Both the position numbers and the translations under genes were made by a program. The notes beneath the pieces are model-generated. The model saw nothing but the letters and a program-made list of their open reading frames with translations, ran no database searches and was not told where the DNA came from. Positions 55,446 to 64,000 of a stretch of 64,000 nucleotides of DNA are shown piece after piece; within the stretch, counting starts at the first letter, position 1, and every line of letters starts with the position of its first letter. Where the stretch lies: assembly GCA_947172415.1 (NCBI GenBank), contig OX359189.1, positions 6,214,501 to 6,278,500 on the forward strand. Direction: 5' to 3'. This stretch comes from Chondrosia reniformis. Lineage: Eukaryota > Porifera > Demospongiae > Chondrillida > Chondrillidae.

Positions 55446-56136
55446 ATGTATCTCTTTCCCTTCAATCTGCTGTTAACTGCATGTAACCCCTTGTGTGGCT
55501 AATTTTTGATTTATATAGTTACAAAGCTGCTGGGTGTACAGTCCTAATTTGTATATATACACAGTCAACCCCCATAATTGTGTTATAATTATGAAGTATA
55601 TCAAATACAGTAACTGTAGTTGTTAACTGAAACCCCTTAATTGACTCAGTCTGGCTTATTTATGATTTAGTTTAACACATAGGACCTACAGAGAGTCTAT
55701 TCTAGGTGTGAATATATGCAGTTAATATGTCATGTTATCTACTTTGCATGCTTCTCTACACAAAAATGTGATAGCATAATGGGATGCATGGTCTATGAGC
55801 TTGTACAAAAATTATACATTACATTTAGCTCACAGAATCTTTGATGGATTCATGTAATTATTGTGTACGTATTGCACAACTTGCATTGTATATATAATAA
55901 TTCATATTTGGATATATATATAGGATAGTGAAATTGTAAAGTACACAATAAAATTTGATATACATGTGCACCATAATAAGATCTGATTTTCTTCAAAATG
56001 CATTATTATTACTATATGCACTGTATACCATTTATGCAAATTATAATACGTACTGTATGTACGTAGATTCAAAATTAAATATATATGTGCTTCCTGCAAT
56101 ATATGTTTAAATATGTTTGTGTATATATAAAATGTA
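55446..56136. other. Sequence between satellite and the long membrane-protein gene
   Basis: AT-rich, with no gene. It ends in the acceptor-like 'atataaaatgtag' just before the ATG at 56139. Confidence 0.4.
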
Positions 56137-56138
56137 GA

Positions 56139-59100
56139 ATGACTGATGAAGATTGTTTTGACACTGGGTTACATGAAGATAAAGAAATCAGTGACACTGA
56201 AACTTCAGAGCAAACCAAAGAGCCTGTAAATAGTAACTCTGTGCTTGTAGATGTTTCTATTGCCAAAGATAATGTTATGGACAGTATTGTTAGAGATGCT
56301 AATAGCAGCATACAGACAAATCCAACCAATGAACTGAATTCCATTAAAGATTGTATTGTAGTAATGGAACCTAATCCATCATACTTTACAATAAGCATTC
56401 AAGATCCAACCTCGTGTAAGCAAACAAAAGGGACTGAGCTAATCAAAGCCTTGACTAGTACTAAGAAATCTAACCTTCCCCCAACTCCTCCTACTGATTC
56501 TGAATCCACCAAGATTAAGAAACATGGAAAAGTAGGACAACCAGCAGCTGGTAATAACCAATCAGAACCATCAGGTGAAGAATATGTAGATATGGAAGAA
56601 CAAAATTTCCATATTTATGAAATAATTCCAGATGATCATGAGCTTCCACAGTCAACCAAGCAAAAAACTAAGAAAGCTAAAATTCCCCTAACTCCTCCTC
56701 CTCCTTATTCTGAATCAGCCAAGTTTAAGAAACACAGAAAATTAGGACAACCAGCAGCTGGCAATAAACAATCAAAACCATCAGGTGAAAAGTATGTAGA
56801 TATGGAAGAACACATATATGAAATAATTCCAGGTGAACCTCCATCCCCAAACAAGAAAGATTCTACTTGCTCTAAACAAACATCAAAGCTATTTTGTATT
56901 CCAAGGAAGCCATCAGTTCAGAAGATGTCTGAATATCAACCTGTTGCATTACAGCCATCAGTTCAGAGAATACCTCAACCTCAACCTGTTGCATTACAGC
57001 CATCAATTAAGAAGATGTCTGAATCTCAACCTGTTGCATTACAGCCATCAGTTCAGAAGATGTCTGAATCTCAACCTGTCGCGTCACAGCCATCTATGCT
57101 GAAGATGTCTGAATCTCAACCTGTCACACCACAGCCATTAGTTCAGAAGATATCTGAATCTCAACCTGTTGAGTCGCAGCCATCAGTTCAGAATTCAGAG
57201 ATACCTGAATCTCAGCCTGTTGTCTTACAGCAGTCAGTTCATATTACGATACCTCAACCCCAGCCTATTGCATTACAGCCATCAGTTCAGAAGATACCTC
57301 AACCTCAACCTGTTGCATTACAGCCATCAATTAAGAAGATTCCTGAATCTCAACCTGTTGCATTACAGCCATCAGTTCAGAAGATACCTCAACCTCAGCC
57401 TGTTGCATTACAGCCATCAGTTCAGAAGATGTCTGAATCTCAACCTGTTGCATTACAGCCATTAGTTCAGAAGATGTCTGAATCTCAACCTGTTGCATTA
57501 CAGCCATTAGTTCAGAAGATACCTCAACCTCAACCTGTCGCACCACAGCCATCAGTTCAGAAGATGTCTGAACCTCAACCTGTCACATCACAGCCATCAG
57601 TTCAGAAGATGTCTGAATCTCAACCTGTTTCATCACACCCATCAGATCAGAAGATACCTCAACCTCAGCCTGTTGCATTACAGCCGTCAATTAAGAAGTT
57701 TCCAAAATCTCAACCTGTCACGCCACAGCCATCAGTTCAGAAGATGTCTGAATCTCAACCTGTTGCGTCAAAGCCATCAGTTCAGAAGATGTCTGAATCT
57801 CAACCTGTTGCGTCAAAGCCATCAGTTCAGAAGATGTCTGAATCTCAACCTGTCGTGTCACAGCCATCTATGCTGAAGATGTCTGAATCTCAACCTGTCA
57901 CACCACAGCCATTAGTTCAGAAGATGTCTGAATCTCAACCTGTTGAGTCGCAGCCATCAGTTCAGAATTCAAAGATACCTGAATCTCAGCCTGTTGTCTT
58001 ACAGCAGTCAGTTCATATTACGATACCTCAACCCCAGCCTGTTGCATCACAGCCATCAATTCAGAAGATTCCTGAATCTCAACCTGTTGCATCACACCCA
58101 TCAGATCAGAAGATACCTCAACCTCAGCCTGTTGCATTACAGCCGTCACTTAAGAAGTTTCCGGAATCTCAACCTGTCCCGTCACAGCCATCAATTCAGA
58201 AGATGTCTGAACCTCAACCTGTCGCGTCACAGCCATCAGTTCAGAAGATGTCTGAATCTCAACCTGTTGAGTCACAACCATCTATGCTGAAGATGTCTGA
58301 ATCTCAACCTGTCGCGTCACAGCCATCTATGCTGAAGATGTCTGAATCTCAACCTGTTGCTTTACAGCCATCAGTTCAGAATTCAAAGATACCTCAACCC
58401 CAGCCTGTTGCATCACAGCCATCAGTTCAGAAGATTCCTGAATCTCAACCTGTTGCATTACAGCCATCAGTTCAGAAGATATCTCAACCTCAACCTGTTG
58501 CATTACAGCCATCAGTTCAGAAGATATCTCAACCTCAACCTGTTGTATTACAGCCATCAATTAAGAAGATTCCTGAATCTCAACCTGTTGCATTACAGCC
58601 ATCAGTTCAGAAGATACCTCAACCTCAACCTGTTGCATTACAACCGTCAATTAAGAAGATTCCTGAATCTCAACCTGTTGCATTACAGCCATCAGTTCAG
58701 AAGATACCTCAACCTCAACCTGTTGCATTACAGCCGTCAATTAAGAAGTTTCCGGAATCTCAACCTGTTGCATTACAGCCATCAGTTCAGAAGATACCTC
58801 AACCTCAACCTGTCGCGCCACAGCCATCAGTTCAGAAGATGTCTGAACCTCAACCTGTCGCGTCACAGCCATCAGTTCAGAAGATGTCTGAATCACAACC
58901 TGTCTCATCACACCCATCAGTTCAGAAGATACCTCAACCTCAGCCTGTTGCATTACAGCCGTCAATTAAGAAGTTTCCGGAATCTCAACCTGTCATGCCA
59001 CAGCCATCAGTTCAGAAGATGTCTGAATCTCAACCTGTTGCGTTAAAGCCATCAGTTCAGAAGATGTCTGAATCTCAACCTGTCGCGTCACAGCCATCTA

Positions 59101-60628
59101 TGCTGAAGATGTCTGAATCTCAACCTGTTGCGTCACAGCCATCAGTTCAGAAGATGTCTGAATTTCAACTTGTCTCATCACACCCCTCAGTTCAGAAGAT
59201 ACCTCAACCTCAACCTGTCTCATCACACCCATCAGTTCAGAAGATACCTCAACCTCAGCCTGTTGCATTACAGCCGTCAATTAAGAAGTTTCCGGAATCT
59301 CAGCCTGTCACGCCACAGCCATCAGTTCAGAAGATGTCTAAATCTCAACCTGTTGCGTCAAAGCCATCAGTTCAGAAGATGTCTGAATCTCAACCTGTCG
59401 CGTCACAGCCATCTATGCTGAAGATGTCTGAATCTCAACCTGTCGCGTCACAGCCATCTATGCTGAAGATGTCTGAATCTCAACCTGTTGCTTTACAGCC
59501 ATCAGTTCAGAATTCAAAGATACCTGAATCTCAGCCTGTTGTCTTACAGCAGTCAGTTCATATTACGATACCTCAACCCCAGCCTGTTACATTACAGCCA
59601 TCAGTTCAGAAGATACCTCAACCTCAACCTGTCTCATCACACCCATCAGTTCAGAAGATACCTCAACCTCAGCCTGTTGCATTACAGCCGTCAATTAAGA
59701 AGTTTCCGGAATCTCAACCTGTCACACCACAGCCATCAGTTCAGAAGATGTCTGAATCTCAACCTGTTACGTCAAAGCCATCAGTTCAGAAGATGTCTGA
59801 ATCTCAACCTGTTGCGTCGCAGCCATCAGTTCATGAGATACCTCAACCTCACCCCATTGTGTCACAGCCTACTACCAGCATTACCCAGGCTACTGTGTCT
59901 CATACCTCCACAAATATACCCTCATATGCACTTGTTATTAGCATTTTCACGATAATAATCTTTTCAACTGTATTGGTTTGGTTGCCAGGCTTGTTTTGTT
60001 TGCTTCCAGCCATTGGATTAGCTATTGCTGTGAGTATCAATAAAATGTTAAGTATATGTACATGTGCATAGCAGAAGTGTATATATATATATATGAAAAA
60101 TCTAAGATACCATTTTCCTACATGCTATGCCTATTCTGTAAAAGAGCCTATAGGGGAACTAAGCCTGAAAAGATGAAGATACAGGAGCCTTTTCTTCCTT
60201 CTTTCATCTTCTTCTCTACTGGGTCAGACAGCCATTTCTGGGAATTCCACCCTTCATCAGTGATCCTGGGAGTCTTTGTCTTTTCTTTATCTTGATCTTC
60301 TGTGAATCCTTGGCTCTCATATATGTTATGTGATCATCTCCTATAGTAGGTATATTTAACAAAGCTGTTTGTTCACACATCTCAAATAATTGTACTGACA
60401 TAGTTGTTTATCACTATATAAGCTATGCAATATTAAATATGTTTGCCTTCTTAGGGTATTATCAAGAAGGAGAAACAGAAAATAGGAGAAGCAAGGAAAT
60501 ATGGAGTTATCAGTCTGTTGATTTTGCTATTCTTCTACTTCACCTATCCGGTTTTTGTGACAGGTGTTGTCATAGGATCTCTTATTGGATTTAGGTCCAT
60601 AGATTTTATAATCAGTGGCTTTAAATAA
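56139..60628 (+). CDS. Two-helix membrane protein with about 65-unit Pro/Gln/Ser repeat, long paralogue
   Basis: Two exons, 56139-60029 and 60455-60628, give about 1,354 residues. I chose ATG 56139 (MTDEDCFDTG) because 'aaaatgtag' before it is a good acceptor; an in-frame ATG at 56085 is less likely. Order: acidic N-terminus; two copies of a 70-residue module with KIPLTPPPPYSES-like (PPxY) and EEYVDMEE..IYEIIP motifs (YVDM Tyr at residues 149 and 219); a repeat of about 980 residues built from KMSESQPVALQPSVQ and KIPQPQPVALQPSIK units; a Thr/Ser-rich linker; a two-helix C-terminus nearly identical to the short paralogue, including GIIKKEKQKIGEARKYG. YxxM and PPxY are known SH2 (PI3K p85) and WW ligands. 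With no signal peptide the tail is probably cytosolic, so an adaptor role is possible. Function is unknown. Confidence 0.78.
56911..59850 (+). repeat. 45-bp coding minisatellite with higher-order structure
   Basis: About 65 tandem 45-bp units, each 15 residues, entirely in frame. Two main unit types (KMSESQPV..QPSVQ and KIPQPQPV..QPSIK) and rarer ones (SMLKMSESQPV, KKFPESQPV) recur in blocks. A distinctive junction encoding QNS(E/K)IPESQPVVLQQSVH appears at about 57191, 57965 and 59510, with spacings of 774 and 1,545, showing that blocks of about 17 units were copied as a whole. Other frames stay open across it and give long spurious ORFs on both strands. Confidence 0.93.
60094..60318 (+). 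repeat. Interspersed 250-bp repeat, copy 3
   Basis: Same orientation as the other full copies, with about 25 bases missing internally. It lies in the only coding intron of the long membrane-protein gene (60030-60454) and is absent from the matching intron of the short paralogue (48677-48833), so it inserted after the duplication, or was lost from the short copy. Confidence 0.8.
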
Positions 60629-61108
60629 TAATTATTACTTTTGTTTGTATAGGATGTGGCATATAGTTGATAACACAAATTTTTGGCCGAAGTGTGAAGT
60701 TTGATTGGTGATTTAAGTTTAGTTTTGTAAGACTGTTTAAAAATACATTTAAAGCATAAGGATTGTCAGAAGTGGTATACTTTACTATAATATCTTTTCT
60801 ATCAAGTTTGGGTGCATTAAATAGGTGAAGTAGGCCATACAGCTGTTAAATTTTAGAGCACTAGCTAAATGTACATAAATTCTTGTCAACAAAACTATCC
60901 AGACTAAGTATACGGCTAATATTTATAGTCTAGAAATTTCTAAACATGACTCTAGTATATATATGAGTGTTATATAGCTGACACAATAGTTTAGCTACAT
61001 TAATTTTATTAAAACACTATTGGAAATGGTGTCCAATATTATTATTTCAAAAAAACATACAAAACTTCTCTAGGGTAAGAATAGCAATTAATGAAAGTTA
61101 CACAAGAT
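60629..61108. other. Intergenic between convergent genes
   Basis: No gene seen. 'agaagtggtatactt' near 60770 is a weak trace of the GTAGGGATGG MITE family. Confidence 0.4.
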
Positions 61109-63525
61109 TTATTGCCAAAATGAAGTAGTACGGCAACAGTTAGGAAAGGGAGAGCACTGAGGAACTGCGCAAGGTTCTAGACTTTTATTGGTTCCTCTGT
61201 CAATCTGTGACACTCCCCAGACCATCTTTTCATCAAAGGCCTGCTTCAACTACAAAAACCAAGAAGGTACAATAACACCTTGTTACAACTAATATCAGAA
61301 ATCGTAGGAGAAAAGATATTAGCATTCAATGTATAATTACAAACTCATAGCATATGATATTCCATGCAATATACTCAAACAAGACAGCTTCTAATTAGGA
61401 GACAGTGCAGCTATACATTAATCATTTGTCTCTCTTAGAATAGAAATTATAAACTTGTATGTAAGATCTACGCTACGAGATAGTTCATTCTTTAAAAAAT
61501 CAGTTCAAATACAAGGGCAAAATTTTCAAATATCGTACATTGGGAATTGAAAAGATTGTGATTTATCCAAGTTACATGTATGTGGTTAAAAGAATGTGAA
61601 ATGAAACTTAAGGTGTATACAGACTGATACACGGAATTACTGAATGTGTCAATAGATCATTCTTTAGATATAATTCCCAATATACGATAGCCTTATTCAG
61701 TAAAATCTAACTAATAAACAACATATATAACTAAGACTGCACTAAAATGGTATACAGATGCTCAAAACTGAGAGATGAACTGAACAGACATACGTAATAC
61801 AGCCTCAAACCAGATAAATTCTATCAGACATTACCTGCAGACTGCACTACATAAATAGTTGGTATGACTATGAACAATGTACATACGTACGTACTTGGAT
61901 AACAGTTTTCAATATGGATTCATAATCTGGATACCCTGAATCAAGTGCATACACTTCACTTGGGTCTTCAAAGAGGTCAAACAGGAGGGGAGGATCCTCG
62001 TAGCTCTTCAAGTGGGTTGGTCTACAGTCCATATCTGGATACTGATCATTGCATAAGCCAGACCTAAGGCATGCAGTAGTAGATATATACATACGTATGT
62101 ATAACAGGACTGGGTTAGTGCCAGATAGCATGTCTGGCTTTAGGAGGAATCACCTCTGATGGAATTAAAACTAATCTTGAGATGGCCATTTAGGTAATTG
62201 TACTTTAGTGGCAGAACATTGGTGGCGAATCTAGCTGTTCTATAAGTTTGATCTCCAGTAATAGTGTGAGCTGAAAAACAAGGCAAGTCTAGTAGTATCC
62301 TCATGAAAAAATCTAGGTTTAATTCTTAGCTAATTTTATAGATTAAGCTAAGTCTCCTATAGGGAGTCAAGTTATATCATCTTGATGTATGTGAGGTATG
62401 TTACTGCACTGCTGTGCATGTTGATTACCCTTGGGTAAAGAAGTGTGCCTTGTACTGTTTGTATCGCAGGGCCCAAACTCCATCTTTCATAGGTGGCTTG
62501 TTTGAATAGTAGTAAAACACTTCCCTTTGGCTCTATATCATAATGAAAAGTATACAATGGGCAGTAAAGGGAATTCTAAGGCCATTTGTAAAGCACAAAG
62601 TAACTTATTAAATATTACTTCATTATATATACGAATATATTTAGTGTAAAACTACTACATCGGAGTACAGACCAACTTCCTGATGATGACCATCCAAGGT
62701 TACCTCACAACAGTTCTCTCATTACACTAGCTACCCGTGCATTTACTACAGAACTAATCTTATGAGCAGCACTCACTGAGCCATTATTAAACAGAATAGG
62801 ACCCATGTCATATCCATCCAAAGTTACGTCTTTCTTCGGTTGAATGTCAACAATTTTTAGAATTGTTGGAAGAAGATCAAGTGTAGATGCCATCTGTAGA
62901 AACGCATTATGTGTTGAACATACATACAAAATGTAGCATACAAAGTACAGATGCAAAATACTGTATGGCAAAGTGTGATAATAGTATGGCTTATAAAGGA
63001 TAGTTTTCCTTAGAAAACAGCTACATATGTAATAGAATAAGGATTTCTTCTAATTGTGTCAAACTTATCCTTTGAAAGGATCATCTTTCGACTTTTAGAG
63101 TGTCTAAAGACGCAGTTTTCTTGTCTACCTTGATTGTCAGATGTTTCGACCCCGAGGGTCTTCTTTCTTCAGTGAGTCATCAAGAGAGACAACAAAACTA
63201 TGTCTTTAGACACTCTAAAAGTGGAAAGATGCTCCTTTCATACGTATGTCTGCTTAAGTGAACAATGTTCAAAGGAATTAGAAATGATACCAAAGCATAC
63301 AGAGTATCCAGTATAATATAATACTGGACTGAAGCATATATACGTATGTATGATATACCATTACTGACCAAGAGAAACATGCATACCTCAGCAGTTTTTC
63401 CAGGTTTAATCATTTGAGGCCACCAGGCTATGCCTGGAACCCTTTGACCACCTTCATAGGTAGTTCCTTTGCCACATTTCAGTGTACCCGGATTACCTCC
63501 ATCAATACCCCAAACCAAAGCAGGA
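61109..63525 (-). CDS. Arylsulfatase A-like sulfatase, C-terminal exons
   Basis: Five exons join in frame to about 222 C-terminal residues: 63525-63387, 62893-62777, 62532-62429, 62063-61895, 61249-61109 (TAA). The gene continues past the right edge, so the sulfatase signature C-x-P-S-R and most metal ligands are not in view. Motifs seen: GGNPGTLKCGKGTTYEGGQR (the conserved G-K-G/T-T-Y-E-G-G block), STLDLLPTILKI, VTLDGYDMGPILF, REVFYYYSNK, RYKQYKAHFFTQG, EDPPLLFDLFEDPSE, and a cysteine-rich end SLEPCAVPQCSPFPNCC. The order matches arylsulfatase A and its relatives, lysosomal or secreted enzymes that remove sulfate from sulfolipids or glycans. On the minus strand CAATAAATC places an AATAAA across the stop codon. 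Introns hold a hairpin MITE and, further 5', an 18-bp minisatellite. Confidence 0.87.
63072..63240. mobile_element. Hairpin MITE, family shared with 9.4 kb
   Basis: The arm 'cttttagagtgtctaaagac' near 63096 is the inverted complement of 'gtctttagacactctaaaag' near 63201, with about 70 bases between including 'gtcagatgtttcgaccccga'. The outer parts also pair ('gaaaggatcatctttc' with 'gaaagatgctcctttc'). It is in an arylsulfatase intron. Confidence 0.85.
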
Positions 63526-63773
63526 CTACAAGTCGTCAACAACAATAATGTGTAAATTCAAATATGTTAGAAAGACACCTCAACAAACTACTATATTTGC
63601 TACCTGTGTAAATACTGGCTAACAACAATAAGTTAAAGGATCAAGGGTCAATAATCAAACCAGATATGCTGGGCAGTTTAGGGCTTACTATGCTAGTTTA
63701 CTATATAGACATAAAAGATACATTATAATCAAATAAAACAAGAGAAATAGCAGAAACATTTATGCTCTCTCTC

Positions 63774-64000
63774 ATGTGCACCCTCACTCTCACGTGCGCC
63801 CTCTCTCTCACGTGCACCCTTACTCTCACGTGCGCCCTCACTCTCACGTGCGCCCTCACTCTCACGTGCGCCCTCACTCTCACGTGCGCCCTCACTCTCA
63901 CGTGCGCCCTCACTCTCACGTGCGCCCTCACTCTCACGTGCGCCCTCACTCTCACCGTGCGCCCTCACTCTCACGTGCGCCCTCACTCTCACGTGCACCC
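63774..64000. repeat. 18-bp minisatellite
   Basis: About 12-13 units of 'cgtgcgccctcactctca' with a few variants (gcaccctt, gcgccctctctc, one inserted c) run to the window's edge. It is strongly strand-biased (pyrimidine-rich on the plus strand). It lies upstream of the last visible arylsulfatase exon, probably in an intron. ORFs across it (RVRAHV, ESEGAR repeats) are artefacts. Confidence 0.93.

Noticed and set aside
56085..56138. Upstream ATG extending the long membrane protein by 18 residues
   Set aside because: The added sequence is AT-rich intron-like DNA ending in an acceptor (aaaatgtag); the ATG at 56139 is preferred. It could not be excluded.
57169..59955. Long plus-strand ORFs reading HSHQFRRCLNLNL repeats and minus-strand ORFs reading SSELMAVMQQVEV repeats
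   Set aside because: They are shadow frames of the 45-bp coding minisatellite; a unit length divisible by three keeps several frames open. The frame continuing into the conserved membrane hairpin is the real one.
62196..62275. tRNA-like segment with A- and B-box resemblance in an arylsulfatase intron
   Set aside because: The match to the SINE head ('agtggcagaac') is short and the rest does not align by eye, so it was not listed as a copy.
63701..63998. ORFs reading RVRAHV or ESEGAR repeats
   Set aside because: Produced by the 18-bp minisatellite; no flanking homology and an intronic position.

Overview
This window is animal nuclear DNA: AT-rich, with multi-exon genes split by short GT-AG introns and dense with degenerate transposons. 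The gene content (a large EGF-repeat protein, a trefoil-repeat secreted protein, an adhesion-type GPCR with Ig/FnIII/hormone-receptor-like/GAIN regions, an ornithine decarboxylase relative, an arylsulfatase), the very compact introns and the abundance of TACGTA/ACGTACGT motifs in non-coding DNA suggest an early-branching metazoan, most likely a demosponge such as Amphimedon. The organism name is inference. No rRNA, tRNA gene or CRISPR array was seen.

Layout. 1-7.4 kb (+): 3' part of a fibrillin-like gene with 24 single-exon EGF domains and a terminal FnIII exon; its left end lies outside the window, and its first 12 visible exons are a four-EGF cassette present three times. 7.9-12.4 kb (-): a six-exon, three-trefoil secreted protein, rebuilt from exons too short to stand out as ORFs; its introns hold MITEs and a piggyBac-like element that itself contains a smaller inverted-repeat element with a RecQ-type helicase fragment. 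12.6-15.2 kb: duplicated debris, comprising a copy of a 25.4 kb segment, a broken copy of the EGF gene's 3' end and an inverted fragment of a methyltransferase gene. 17.6-18.5 kb (-): the intact histamine-N-methyltransferase-like gene. 18.6-22.05 kb (+): a decayed non-LTR retrotransposon with a restriction-like endonuclease. 22.7-23.8 kb (-): an intronless seven-helix receptor flanked by two diverged copies of its own upstream region.

25.9-35.2 kb (+): a complete 7TM adhesion-GPCR-like gene; 25 exons join in frame, and a second, phase-compatible last exon exists. 35.5-37.6 kb (-): a second copy of the retrotransposon with an in-frame 21-bp tandem repeat. 38.2-42.05 kb (+): a seven-exon ornithine decarboxylase homologue with several substrate and cofactor residues replaced. 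44.3-45.5 kb (+): a small four-helix membrane protein in five exons. 45.6-46.1 kb: debris of a second decarboxylase copy.

46.3-60.6 kb (+): a tandem duplication of a two-helix membrane protein gene. The first copy encodes about 202 residues. The second encodes about 1,354 because a 15-residue Pro/Gln/Ser unit has expanded to about 65 copies. A 169-bp satellite array of about 18 units lies between them, probably inside the 5' intron of the larger gene. 61.1-63.5 kb (-): the C-terminal exons of an arylsulfatase A-like gene that continues beyond the right edge behind an 18-bp minisatellite.

Apart from the duplicated pairs, neighbouring genes show no functional link. The main theme is local duplication followed by decay or repeat expansion.
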